Positions 16,231 to 23,462 of a stretch of 37,981 nt of DNA are shown here, piece after piece; positions within the stretch are counted from its first letter, which is position 1; each line of letters opens with the position of its first letter. Location of the stretch: positions 1 to 37,981 of the forward strand of contig JAFUEZ010000013.1 of the NCBI GenBank assembly GCA_017470115.1. The letters run 5' to 3'. Position numbers and translations under genes: made by a program. Under the pieces are notes generated by a model. It did not search any database. It saw nothing but the letters and a program-made list of their open reading frames with translations, and had not been told where the DNA came from. Source of the stretch: Bacilli bacterium (lineage in GTDB: Bacteria; Bacillota_I; Bacilli_A; RFN20; CAG-826).

Positions 16231-16473
16231 ATGAAAAAGTTTGTTTTAAAATGGGGCAGAGGAAGTGTTTGCGGAATACAAATAGTGTACAAGACAGCAA
16301 TCGTTGAGGAAGAAAACATCGATAATATAAATCCATTAGAAATATTGCCCGATGCAATAAAAAGAAAAGTTCCTTACGTTAGAATAATTCATACTTCTGA
16401 AGCAAAAAGAAATTATGACTATGGTAGCTGGGTGGATTTTATCGAAGCGGAAGAAATAAAACAAAAGGACTGA
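16231..16473 (+). CDS. Small hypothetical partner of the YhcG nuclease
   Basis: An 80-residue protein starting one base after the nuclease stop, with GGCGAGGA as ribosome site, so it is in the same operon. It begins MKKFVLKWGRGSVCGIQ and is moderately charged with a mixed alpha/beta pattern (VPYVRIIHTSEAKRNYDYG). I recognise no family and see no signal peptide or membrane helix. Its stop codon (TGA 16471-16473) and last two residues lie in the hairpin repeat, so the natural C terminus may have been changed by the insertion that created this junction. It could be an accessory, inhibitor or unrelated cargo protein. Confidence 0.6.
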   Translation: MKKFVLKWGRGSVCGIQIVYKTAIVEEENIDNINPLEILPDAIKRKVPYVRIIHTSEAKRNYDYGSWVDFIEAEEIKQKD

Positions 16474-16489
16474 CACATTGTATCAATCC
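16463..16489 (-). terminator. Dispersed hairpin repeat acting as terminator of the 17.3-kb lipoprotein
   Basis: On the minus strand GGATTGATAC pairs fully with GTGTCAGTCC around AAT (two G-U), followed by TTTTGTTTT. The 44-base segment around it is nearly identical to the one next to tRNA-Glu (18282-18325). On the + strand the same repeat supplies the stop of the 80-residue gene. Confidence 0.88.
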
Positions 16490-16534
16490 AATTTAACTAA
16501 GTTGGTAGATAACGAAATTAGTTGTGGGTTTTAA

Positions 16535-17272
16535 CTAAATATTTATATGATTTAAATCTGTATCATAATATTCGCCACCTATACAATATACAACCGAGTC
16601 TTCTTTAATAACATCATCAACAAAAACAAATGTAAAATTGTTGTAATCAATTTTAAACTCTGTTTCTTCTCCTCCATTTGCTTTGCGTTTTCTTAAAAAC
16701 ATCATTTCAACACATAAATCATCCTTAAGATCTTCTAAATGAAAATCATAATTTATTGAATCGCTTCCTTCTTCAATTGAATGATTTAATTTATAGTTTT
16801 CTTCTTCTCCAATTTCATCGACTTGAGCGATATATTTTTCTTGTTTTACATCTTTAATTTCTTGATAAAGTAATGAATTTTTCTTAAAGAATTCTATAGC
16901 TTCATTATAAGCATTTTCCGCAGATTCTAATGTATTTGTTTGCCAAATATTAATAGCACATCCTGGTTTTCGCTCTTTATTAGAAACATAAATTGAAAAG
17001 AAGGCGCTTGTGCAAATATCGTACGATTTTAAAATTGACTCGTTAGAGTTTCCTTCTACACTCTTTAATCTATAATTGATAAATGGATAAATATTGCTTT
17101 TAATAGATTTTGTATCTCTATCAAATTTCAATTCAACATAAAAATTAATAGTTGATAACTGAGGTTCACAATTGTTTAAGGAATTCAATTTAATTGTATT
17201 ACTCTCGTTTACGCAACTAATTAACAAACCACATAACGAAAAAATAGATGATCTTTTAATAAAAGTTTTCAT
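16535..17272 (-). CDS. Hypothetical lipoprotein
   Basis: A 245-residue protein with a basic N terminus, a hydrophobic core and a lipobox LISC (Cys20). The mature part is acidic, about 225 residues long, with few repeats and one internal Cys in each half (YDICTSAFFSIYVS, DDLCVEMMFLRKR). I do not recognise the family. GGAGGAAGAG precedes the start and the hairpin repeat at 16463 ends it. It lies in the accessory block between the nuclease unit and the acetyltransferase, and no functional link is evident. Confidence 0.65.
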   Translation of the reverse strand: MKTFIKRSSIFSLCGLLISCVNESNTIKLNSLNNCEPQLSTINFYVELKFDRDTKSIKSNIYPFINYRLKSVEGNSNESILKSYDICTSAFFSIYVSNKERKPGCAINIWQTNTLESAENAYNEAIEFFKKNSLLYQEIKDVKQEKYIAQVDEIGEEENYKLNHSIEEGSDSINYDFHLEDLKDDLCVEMMFLRKRKANGGEETEFKIDYNNFTFVFVDDVIKEDSVVYCIGGEYYDTDLNHINI

Positions 17273-17614
17273 AAACTCTTCCTCCGCAATATAAACATAA
17301 TAGAAGTAACTTTCTAAATCATTATATCAAGAATTTATAAATCAAAAATAAAAAAGATAATACTAAGTATTACCCGATAAATGCTTTTTGGTGAAGCGTT
17401 AGGGGTAGCATACGCTACTTTTTTGTTGTAATTCGAGGGTCTTACGTGGCCAACCCCACAATTCCCACTTAATTTCCAAACAAAAAGACAAAAGAAAAAC
17501 TCGCTTTTTCTTATCTTTTGCTCAAAGAGCAACGATTTAGGAGCGAGTATCTTACAGTGTGGCCTAAGTGGACAGAAATGATACAGCGGAACAAAACCAC
17601 CCACCACTGGAACA
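17273..17614. other. Gene-poor stretch with hairpins, probable decayed mobile or repeat sequence
   Basis: This stretch has a different base composition from its neighbours and several inverted repeats. GTAGC-ATAC-GCTAC followed by T6 is at 17405-17424 (+ strand). AGAAAAA-CTCGC-TTTTTCT is near 17490-17512. Bases 17549-17562 (ATCTTACAGTGTGG) match 13 of 14 in the structured leader at 14954-14967, and 17561-17583 match 21 of 23 at 14747-14769. A 90-codon minus-strand frame exists (17335-17607) but lacks a ribosome site and has unlikely composition, so I do not call it a gene. It also contains the upstream region of the lipoprotein gene (TATAAT-like boxes near 17325). Confidence 0.5.
17405..17424 (+). 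terminator. Small terminator-like hairpin
   Basis: GTAGC-ATAC-GCTAC is followed directly by TTTTTT on the + strand. No + strand gene precedes it, so it may be a relic or belong to an unseen RNA. Confidence 0.5.
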
Positions 17615-18259
17615 CTACTTTTTAAGCAAAGCTTTTAATTCTTTTTTACTTTGTTGCAAATCACATGTAAGTATAGGGATCAGTTTTTTAATCTCTTCGA
17701 TATCTTTATCCCACCACTTGAGTTCTAAAAGAAGATCAATTGTATCTTTATCAAATCTATATTTCTTAATAACAGCGGGATTACCTACGACAACCGCATA
17801 AGGAGGAACATCTTTTGCCACTACAGCATTAGCGCCAATAATCGCACCGTCACCAATATGAACGCCAGGAAGAATGGTTGCGTTTTGACCAATCCAAACA
17901 TCATTACCTACGACTGTATCGCCGCGATTTCCTCGATCTCCAAATGGTCTAGATAAACCTTTAAATTCATCAATGATTTCAAATGGATATGTTGTAAAAC
18001 AATCGAGCATATGATTCGCCCCATTCATGACGAATTCAACACCTCTTGCTATAGCAACAAACTTGCCAATAATCAGTTTGTCACCCATAAAGTCATAATG
18101 ATGAGTGACATGTTTTTCAAACGATTCTGGTCCATCTTCACTATCATCATAATAGGAATAATCACCCGCAATAATGTTTGGTCTAGTGATTACGCTTTTG
18201 ATATAACAAAAAGATTTAAATTGCGCATTTGGGTAAATTGGTTTCATCTCTTTTTCCAT
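17615..18259 (-). CDS. Vat-like xenobiotic acetyltransferase (left-handed beta-helix)
   Basis: From the ATG at 18259 the protein has 214 residues of hexapeptide-repeat acetyltransferase. [38 protein letters not shown] (catalytic-type His after NGAN) and the hexapeptide stretch [20 protein letters not shown] followed by [14 protein letters not shown] match the Vat/CatB group. Family members acetylate streptogramin A or chloramphenicol using acetyl-CoA; whether this one gives resistance is not established. No good ribosome site is seen; ATGs at 18259 and 18247 are both possible, and the ATG at 18295 lies inside the terminator hairpin and is rejected. It sits about 23 bases after the terminator of the tRNA operon with little room for a promoter, so tRNA read-through may drive it. 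Confidence 0.82.
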   Translation of the reverse strand: MEKEMKPIYPNAQFKSFCYIKSVITRPNIIAGDYSYYDDSEDGPESFEKHVTHHYDFMGDKLIIGKFVAIARGVEFVMNGANHMLDCFTTYPFEIIDEFKGLSRPFGDRGNRGDTVVGNDVWIGQNATILPGVHIGDGAIIGANAVVAKDVPPYAVVVGNPAVIKKYRFDKDTIDLLLELKWWDKDIEEIKKLIPILTCDLQQSKKELKALLKK

Positions 18260-18281
18260 ATAAATATGATAACAAAAAAAT

Positions 18282-18308
18282 AAAAGGACTGACACATTGT
18301 ATCAATCC
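18282..18308 (-). terminator. Dispersed hairpin repeat, terminator of the tRNA operon
   Basis: On the minus strand GGATTGATAC pairs with GTGTCAGTCC around an AAT loop, followed by TTTTATTTTTTT. It follows the encoded CCA of tRNA-Glu by 14 bases. It is probably the ancestral copy of the six-member repeat, since a tRNA operon needs a terminator here. Confidence 0.88.
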
Positions 18309-18322
18309 TATTTCAACTAAGT

Positions 18323-18399
18323 TGGTGACCTATACGGGATTCGAACCCATGAATGCATGCGTGAAAGGCATGTGAGTTAAGCCACTTCTCCAATAGGCC
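18323..18399 (-). tRNA. tRNA-Glu (TTC)
   Basis: The minus strand folds as a tRNA: acceptor GGCCTAT/ATAGGTC, anticodon loop CTTTCAC (anticodon TTC) and T arm with GGTTCGAATCC. The CCA end is encoded (18323-18325). The CCA bases are the TTGG of the repeat motif CTAAGTTGG shared with copies elsewhere. Confidence 0.95.
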
Positions 18400-18407
18400 A
18401 TAAGTGG

Positions 18408-18479
18408 CGCTGACTATAGGGCTCGAACCTACAACCGATCGGTTAACAGCCGATTGCTCTACCATTGAGCTAAGTCAGC
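18408..18479 (-). tRNA. tRNA-Asn (GTT)
   Basis: The minus strand has acceptor GCTGACT/AGTCAGC, D arm GCTC-AATGGTA-GAGC, anticodon loop CTGTTAA (anticodon GTT) and T loop TTCGAGC. CCA is not encoded. It precedes tRNA-Glu by eight bases in the same transcript. Confidence 0.95.
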
Positions 18480-18499
18480 GCAACGCCAAATGCCTATAT

Positions 18500-18528
18500 A
18501 ATATATCATTATGGTTTCATTTAATCAA
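18500..18528 (-). promoter_or_regulatory. Promoter of the tRNA-Asn/tRNA-Glu operon
   Basis: On the minus strand TTGATT (18523-18528) and TATATT (18500-18505) are separated by 17 bases, 20 bases upstream of tRNA-Asn. Confidence 0.75.
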
Positions 18529-18530
18529 CA

Positions 18531-18560
18531 AAAAAATTCTTCCATTTAGAAAGAATTTTT
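18531..18560 (-). terminator. Terminator of the acyl carrier protein gene
   Basis: AAAATTCTT and AAGAATTTT form a 9-bp stem followed by a T run on the minus strand, 21 bases after the acyl carrier protein stop. Confidence 0.75.
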
Positions 18561-18580
18561 AAGTGGCTTAACTTCTACTA

Positions 18581-18808
18581 TTATTTAACCTTTTGTTGAA
18601 TTAAATCGATCAAATCACCAATTGTTTTTAAAGATTTAGTCTCTTCACTATCGAAAGAAATTCCATATTCAGTTTCTAAATCCATTAAATATTCCATAAC
18701 ATCTAATGAATCTAAACCATAAGTAGCAATTGTTGCATCTCTATCGATTTCTTTAATGCCTAATCTTTCTTTAATTGAATTGATAACTTGTTCACTTGAT
18801 ACTGCCAT
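18581..18808 (-). CDS. acpP: Acyl carrier protein
   Basis: The 75-residue, acidic, four-helix protein carries GLDSLDVMEY, in which Ser34 is the phosphopantetheine attachment site. It holds growing acyl chains for fatty acid (or related) synthesis in the cytoplasm. Length and motif are typical. GAGG precedes the start by ten bases and TATAAT lies about 20 bases further upstream. No fatty-acid synthesis genes are adjacent, so it is a solitary acpP, and a role in another acyl pathway cannot be excluded. Confidence 0.92.
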   Translation of the reverse strand: MAVSSEQVINSIKERLGIKEIDRDATIATYGLDSLDVMEYLMDLETEYGISFDSEETKSLKTIGDLIDLIQQKVK

Positions 18809-18857
18809 TTTTAAATACCTCTAGCAATAATTATACTTTATTTTTCTTAATATAAAA

Positions 18858-18887
18858 GAAAAAGTCAACGGTGTAGGGGCCGTTGAC
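18858..18887 (-). terminator. Terminator of the Tad-like pilus operon
   Basis: GTCAACGG and CCGTTGAC form a perfect 8-bp stem followed by TTTTTCTTTT on the minus strand, right after the pilin-like gene. Confidence 0.9.
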
Positions 18888-18897
18888 TCATTCATAA

Positions 18898-19074
18898 TTA
18901 GAATGTTAAATTGCCATATGTTTGATTTGATGTGCCAATTGCTGGATCTTCAGTAATTTTTGTGCTGACTGTTGTTGCTGAGTTCTTAAAAGCTGTAAAT
19001 AAGATACCAGCTACTGCTCCAAAAACTGCAACAACCAAGACAATGCTTAATAATTGACCTTTAATTTCTGACAT
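18898..19074 (-). CDS. Flp/Tad-type small prepilin
   Basis: From the ATG at 19074 (AAAGGAG upstream) the product has 58 residues. After six polar residues (MSEIKG) comes one hydrophobic helix (QLLSIVLVVAVFGAVAGILF) and a short Thr/Asn-rich tail. This is the layout of class IV prepilins: G before the cleavage site, then a hydrophobic helix. The usual Glu at +5 is not seen. Last gene of the pilus operon and followed by a strong terminator, it is probably the major pilin. No prepilin peptidase gene is present in the window. Confidence 0.75.
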   Translation of the reverse strand: MSEIKGQLLSIVLVVAVFGAVAGILFTAFKNSATTVSTKITEDPAIGTSNQTYGNLTF

Positions 19075-19098
19075 TCTTTTAACTCCTTTCAAATAAAC

Positions 19099-19443
19099 CT
19101 ATTTATATAAATTGATAACCGCATATCGCTTAATTCTTAGTTCTAAAGGCTCTCGTTCGTACGATACAAATTTATACTCTTTAATCAAGTAATAACCCAG
19201 GGTTGAACCTTCTTCATAACTATAATTAAGTCCTACTGGCTCAATTTCCGCATTTATGCTATCCTTCACGTATTTCTTTACATCGTCATCAATAATCCCA
19301 CTCTTAGAAATCTTAAAGCTGACGCTTGTTGCTAATGAATCCATACAACTATAAGTAAGTTGAATCGAAACAAAATCTACTCCAAAAAGAAATGCGATAT
19401 AGATTAAAATCATGGATAGCATTGTTCCTAATTTAGAAGCCAT
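19099..19443 (-). CDS. Tad-locus membrane-anchored small protein (pseudopilin-like)
   Basis: The 114-residue protein has one N-terminal membrane helix (MLSMILIYIAFLFGVDFVSI) and about 85 mostly hydrophilic residues, with a charged C terminus (LELRIKRYAVINLYK). The layout resembles minor pilins or TadE/TadF-type proteins, but no diagnostic residue is seen. It overlaps the TadC-like gene by 11 bases and precedes the pilin gene, so it belongs to the pilus operon. Confidence 0.65.
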   Translation of the reverse strand: MASKLGTMLSMILIYIAFLFGVDFVSIQLTYSCMDSLATSVSFKISKSGIIDDDVKKYVKDSINAEIEPVGLNYSYEEGSTLGYYLIKEYKFVSYEREPLELRIKRYAVINLYK

Positions 19444-20104
19444 TTGAAGTTACATCTCCTATAATAGATACGATTACTAAGAGGATAATAATCATCAAAT
19501 ATCCAACGCCCAATAAGGATAAAGTGTTGAATAATTCCAGTTTTTTCAAACGCTTATCTAAATCTTCCTTTTTAAATCTCGCTTGAAAATTTTCGAAAAG
19601 TTGAATAAATTGATTCAAATAAGTTAAGCTACTCCCTGCATCAACCATTTGATAAAGTGAAATCATAACTTCTTCTATGATTTTGTTTTTCAATTTTTTC
19701 CCAAACTCTACGAATGGAACGACTGTTTTGTCTTCATCAATTTTCTCTAGAAACTTATTCACTTCTTCTTTCATTTCAATAGATGTAAATTGACTAGACT
19801 CTTTCAAAGCCTGATAAACATTTTGCTTGTTAACCAAATAGATTCTTAAATAAGAAAACATCTCAACAAATTCGTTTTCAAGTCTCTTCCTTTTTTCATC
19901 TAATAGATAGTCATATCTCTCTAAAAACAATTGAGAAACTATAAATGACAATCCAAAAGCTGCAAATGTATAAACCCAGGACTTTGTAAAGATATATGTA
20001 ACAATTGTTAAAGCGACTCCAAGTGCTATAAGAACGATATACTTAATCAGCTCATTTCTTGGATTTAGTTTTAACTTTAATATTTTCTCTTTTACTTTTT
20101 TCAT
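19433..20104 (-). CDS. TadC-like inner-membrane pilus assembly protein
   Basis: From the ATG at 20104 (AAAGGAG upstream) the 223-residue protein has two helices near the N terminus (about 20-60), a cytoplasmic middle region with a T2SSF-type pattern (YLVNKQNVYQALKESSQF, YQMVDAGSSLTYLNQF), and a C-terminal helix (about 192-215). T2SSF proteins form the membrane platform of type II secretion and type IV/Tad pili. It overlaps the TadB-like gene by 53 bases, so translation is coupled. The two platform proteins are separate, as in Tad systems. Confidence 0.82.
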   Translation of the reverse strand: MKKVKEKILKLKLNPRNELIKYIVLIALGVALTIVTYIFTKSWVYTFAAFGLSFIVSQLFLERYDYLLDEKRKRLENEFVEMFSYLRIYLVNKQNVYQALKESSQFTSIEMKEEVNKFLEKIDEDKTVVPFVEFGKKLKNKIIEEVMISLYQMVDAGSSLTYLNQFIQLFENFQARFKKEDLDKRLKKLELFNTLSLLGVGYLMIIILLVIVSIIGDVTSNGF

Positions 20105-20810
20105 TTTTACTAACTCCTTTAAATATGAATGTGTAGTCAAATCTCTTATAAAAATAGAGTGCTGCAACAAATACTACGATAAAGAAATAAACAAAAACTA
20201 ATAACGGATATGAAGGCAAACTATTATCAAAATTTGTGATTGTTTGCTTTAATGAAGATCTCATAATTATTAGAATTAATACGCTAAACCCCCACGAAAT
20301 TAAGAAATCTCTAGTTTTTCGTTTAGCATTAAACTCATAATCATTGATTCGCTCTTCAAGCTCTCTAGAATCATGAATTAAGAGTTGTGATATGTTTAAT
20401 ATGTTGCCTCCGTTATATGTGTATTGCTTTATTAAATTGATAAATACTCCATATATTGGACAATCAAAATATTTATTTAAGTACCCAATTCTTTCTTCAA
20501 TATCAAACTGTTTTATTGTATCTGCCTGAAGCTTTAATTCTTTGCTAGAAGATTCAATTACATTGTTATAAGTCGTTGATATAGAATTATTAACACTCAA
20601 TGTTATTGTGAAATTATTTATAAATTTTATTGCTTCAAGTGTTCTATTTAATCGCTTATCATATTTTTTCCTTAGCGTCTCATATAGTCCTACAAAAAGA
20701 GCCAAAAATAACACTCCAACAACTATTGCAAACGCAATGTTAGGTGAAGAAAAATAATATAGTAAAGCCATCAATAGAGATACTAGTATGTAAATAATGT
20801 AATTAATCAT
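20052..20810 (-). CDS. TadB-like inner-membrane pilus assembly protein
   Basis: The 252-residue protein has N-terminal helices (about 3-45), a cytoplasmic T2SSF-like region (RLNRTLEAIKFINNFTITLS ... YTYNGGNILNISQLLIHDSR), two more helices (about 168-220) and a very basic tail (KSKRENIKVKTKSKK). It is the partner of the TadC-like protein in the pilus platform. The start codon overlaps the stop of the ATPase gene by four bases. Confidence 0.82.
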   Translation of the reverse strand: MINYIIYILVSLLMALLYYFSSPNIAFAIVVGVLFLALFVGLYETLRKKYDKRLNRTLEAIKFINNFTITLSVNNSISTTYNNVIESSSKELKLQADTIKQFDIEERIGYLNKYFDCPIYGVFINLIKQYTYNGGNILNISQLLIHDSRELEERINDYEFNAKRKTRDFLISWGFSVLILIIMRSSLKQTITNFDNSLPSYPLLVFVYFFIVVFVAALYFYKRFDYTFIFKGVSKNEKSKRENIKVKTKSKK

Positions 20811-21862
20811 GCTTTCCCTTCCTTAATTTGCTCATTATAATCGTTAAAATCTTTATTGCTGATTTCTAATTCTCGCTTCAATTCAAGTGGTAATTTATTG
20901 TATTTATCTGGATATTTATAAAGTTCATATAGTTTGCCATCAATATTAGTGGCGATAGTTTCAACCCTTCTTACATAACACTTCTTCTTTTCATCAAAAT
21001 AAGAAATAAGATGAACAATCATTTTGAAGTGATCATAAATATCTTCTAGTGTTTCATCATAAATTAGAGATTTACTTCCAATCATTGCCATTCTTGCCAT
21101 TCTTCGATATGTAGCTTTAATATCTTTTGAATGGAGAGTTGTAATTGTAGGGTGCCCAGTCATTGCACTGTTTAAAAGATTTAACATTTCCTTTCCTCTA
21201 ACTTCTCCTATGATTAACCAATCAGGATTGCTCCTTAAAGATGTTCTAATTAATGTGTCAAAATTGGCTTTATCATCATCTAAAACTAACCATGTTTGAC
21301 TGTCTAAATCTCTGCAAAAGAAATCTGTTTCGAGCTCATTTATGTTATCTAAGATTATGATTCTTGTGTTTGGAACAATTCTTGACATTAAAAATTTTTG
21401 AAATTCTGTCTTACCTGTGCCAGTTTTTCCGCTTATAACTATCGATTGTTTTGCTAATAAAGCAAAATCAAGTAACTTTAAAGCTTTCTTAGGCAAAAAT
21501 TCTCCATCATCTTTAATTCTTAACTTGTCATAACCGATACGAATTGAAAAATTAATGACTTTCTCTCTATTTTTCCTAGAAATATATTGATGAGTGGCAT
21601 TGATTCTATATTTCCCTATGCTCACATCAAGAATTGGATCAGTAACAGAAAATAATGAATCAGTCATATTTGCTATTTGCCTAATAAATGAATAAGCTTC
21701 TTTAGTTGTGACAACAATATCTGATTTTAATCTTCCTCTTAAATTGTCTTTATAATATATGTCTTGACCATTATAAGAGATGTCTGTTATCGACTCTTTC
21801 TTTATTAATTCTTTTAAAAAACTATTTTCAATAAATTCAATTTGGCTCCCATCCATTTTCAT
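20807..21862 (-). CDS. CpaF/TadA-type pilus assembly ATPase
   Basis: A 351-residue secretion ATPase. Walker A GKTGTGKT is at residues 145-152, and the Walker B/Asp-box region is LIIGEVRGKEMLNLL with the His box TGHPTITTLHS. The N-terminal domain has the SITDISYNGQD opening typical of CpaF. It powers pilin polymerisation at the cytoplasmic face. AGAAGGAG lies just upstream; either the ATG at 21862 or the one at 21856 could be used. It overlaps the preceding 140-residue gene by 26 bases. Confidence 0.92.
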   Translation of the reverse strand: MKMDGSQIEFIENSFLKELIKKESITDISYNGQDIYYKDNLRGRLKSDIVVTTKEAYSFIRQIANMTDSLFSVTDPILDVSIGKYRINATHQYISRKNREKVINFSIRIGYDKLRIKDDGEFLPKKALKLLDFALLAKQSIVISGKTGTGKTEFQKFLMSRIVPNTRIIILDNINELETDFFCRDLDSQTWLVLDDDKANFDTLIRTSLRSNPDWLIIGEVRGKEMLNLLNSAMTGHPTITTLHSKDIKATYRRMARMAMIGSKSLIYDETLEDIYDHFKMIVHLISYFDEKKKCYVRRVETIATNIDGKLYELYKYPDKYNKLPLELKRELEISNKDFNDYNEQIKEGKA

Positions 21863-22259
21863 ATACTCCTTCTGCTAAAAACCTGACACTTCCTGTAAAA
21901 TCAAAAATTTGACAATATTTACAACTAATTTTTATATCTACTGCTGTTGCTTTTCCTGTGTAATCTATTGAAAAGAAAGTTCCTCTTTTCTTAAGAAAAA
22001 CAAAGCCAATCTTATATTTATCAATCTTTGATTCTAAATTTTTATCTAGATATTCAATTACGCATTCCTTCACTTTCGAATTTTTAAAATGAGGTGAATA
22101 ACTTCCGCTATCATCTAGTGGATAAATTGCACTTTTAACAACGGTTGGAGGCATTTCATAAAATGTTCTAGATATGTAACTACCATTAATTGATACTCCC
22201 ATTAGTTGAAAAACTGATAGGAAGAAAAACAAACTAAAGTAGATTAATCCAGAGGTCAT
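21837..22259 (-). CDS. Tad-locus pilin-like protein of unknown function
   Basis: The 140-residue protein has a single N-terminal membrane helix (GLIYFSLFFFLSVFQLMGVS) and an external domain with two close Cys (CKYCQIF). The single helix and small ectodomain resemble TadE-like minor pilins, but homology is not proven. It overlaps both neighbours (four bases at the start, 26 at the end), showing tight coupling inside the operon. Confidence 0.65.
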   Translation of the reverse strand: MTSGLIYFSLFFFLSVFQLMGVSINGSYISRTFYEMPPTVVKSAIYPLDDSGSYSPHFKNSKVKECVIEYLDKNLESKIDKYKIGFVFLKKRGTFFSIDYTGKATAVDIKISCKYCQIFDFTGSVRFLAEGVYENGWEPN

Positions 22260-23350
22260 ATTATGTGCTCCTCCATTTTTGGATTAAAATAAGATCCTGT
22301 TTCTCTAGAAACATTAACGGTTGAGTAGATATATTTTTTCTCAAATTCAATATCAAATTTATGGATAATAGTTGTTTTTGATCTGCCGAAATTCAAAAAA
22401 TAGAAAGCACAAGGAAGCGTCTTATATAGTTCATATTTTTGTATTGGCAAATATAAATCTTTTGTTTCAAAAACTTCACCTTCTCCTCTAACTCTACTAG
22501 CAACAAAAGTATCTTGGTTAACGTAATATGTTTCATTTAACGAAAATGTATTTCTTCTTTTTGAACTACCAACCTGAACTAAATTTGCATCAACTCTTAC
22601 ATATTCAGTATCGCTATAATATCCATTAAACATAGGGTCTATATATCCCCATTTGTCATAGACCATGAAATATACAGCATCGCAAAAATTATTTTGTAAA
22701 GTATAGTTAACAACCTCAAATGAAGAAATTGGAATTTTTAAATAATATTCACAATTATATGTATGTGCAATAAGCTCAAAATCTAATCTATCTTCATAAT
22801 TCCAGATTTCTCCATTTGAAAGAATTACTCTATAAAAAATTCGCGCATATCTTCCTGTATGATAAATTGTTATTGGAGCAGAAAGAAAATAGCTAATTTT
22901 GTGTTCACTATACCTATTTGATAAATCATAGAATCTAAATGTAAATGTTGATCTTTCTCCAACATCTTCAAGATTGAAATAACCTGTTACGCTATATAAT
23001 CCGCTACTTGGTAAAGATGCACTTTGTACTTTTGTGTGCACTCCTGAAAGAATGTTGTGTCTTATTCCTTCTGGATCAATGAAATAAAATTCATAATATA
23101 AGTCCATGTTTTTATCTAATTTATAAAATGGAACAAATATTGAACCTCTTTCTAATCCTTGAAAGTTATTCATGTTGATATCAAAATCATGAAATTTGAC
23201 ATAATCTTCTGGAATATACTTAGTCATAAGATAATGATTGTAAGTAGACACATCTTGATCATTATCTAAGTTTTTAATATTAACTTTTGCGCTTGAAAGT
23301 AATAAAGGTAGCGAAGAAATTAACACAATTGTATTCTTGAAATTGGTCAT
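22256..23350 (-). CDS. Secreted protein at the head of the Tad-like operon
   Basis: From the ATG at 23350 (GGGAGGT upstream) the protein has 364 residues. A signal peptide (about 1-21) is followed by a long beta-rich, Tyr-rich region with no membrane anchor or sorting signal. I do not recognise it. As first gene of the operon, before pilin-like and ATPase genes, it could be a tip or adhesin component of the pilus, which is inference. A longer frame upstream lacks a ribosome site. Confidence 0.6.
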   Translation of the reverse strand: MTNFKNTIVLISSLPLLLSSAKVNIKNLDNDQDVSTYNHYLMTKYIPEDYVKFHDFDINMNNFQGLERGSIFVPFYKLDKNMDLYYEFYFIDPEGIRHNILSGVHTKVQSASLPSSGLYSVTGYFNLEDVGERSTFTFRFYDLSNRYSEHKISYFLSAPITIYHTGRYARIFYRVILSNGEIWNYEDRLDFELIAHTYNCEYYLKIPISSFEVVNYTLQNNFCDAVYFMVYDKWGYIDPMFNGYYSDTEYVRVDANLVQVGSSKRRNTFSLNETYYVNQDTFVASRVRGEGEVFETKDLYLPIQKYELYKTLPCAFYFLNFGRSKTTIIHKFDIEFEKKYIYSTVNVSRETGSYFNPKMEEHII

Positions 23351-23447
23351 GTGAAACCTCCCTTCACTAATACAACGTATTTGAAAATGGTTTTTTTCCG
23401 AAAAATTTATCAAAAATTCAAATTTTTAAACAAATATGTTCAAAAAA

Positions 23448-23456
23448 TGATAAAAT
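23448..23456 (+). promoter_or_regulatory. Extended -10 of guanylate kinase, suggesting a leaderless mRNA
   Basis: TGA-TAAAAT ends six bases before the ATG at 23463, and no ribosome site is present. Transcription would start at or next to the start codon. Confidence 0.5.
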
Positions 23457-23462
23457 TTTCAC

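Noticed and set aside
17335-17607. Minus-strand open frame of 90 codons
   Set aside because: No ribosome site, low-complexity and unlikely composition, and the DNA is dominated by inverted repeats and relic matches.
18260-18295. N-terminal extension of the Vat-like protein (MSVLLFF...)
   Set aside because: Its first codons lie in the terminator hairpin of the tRNA operon and have no ribosome site.
1470-18308. CRISPR array or integron attC sites
   Set aside because: Copies are 0.7-9 kb apart with genes between them, and the paired core motifs of attC sites are not present.
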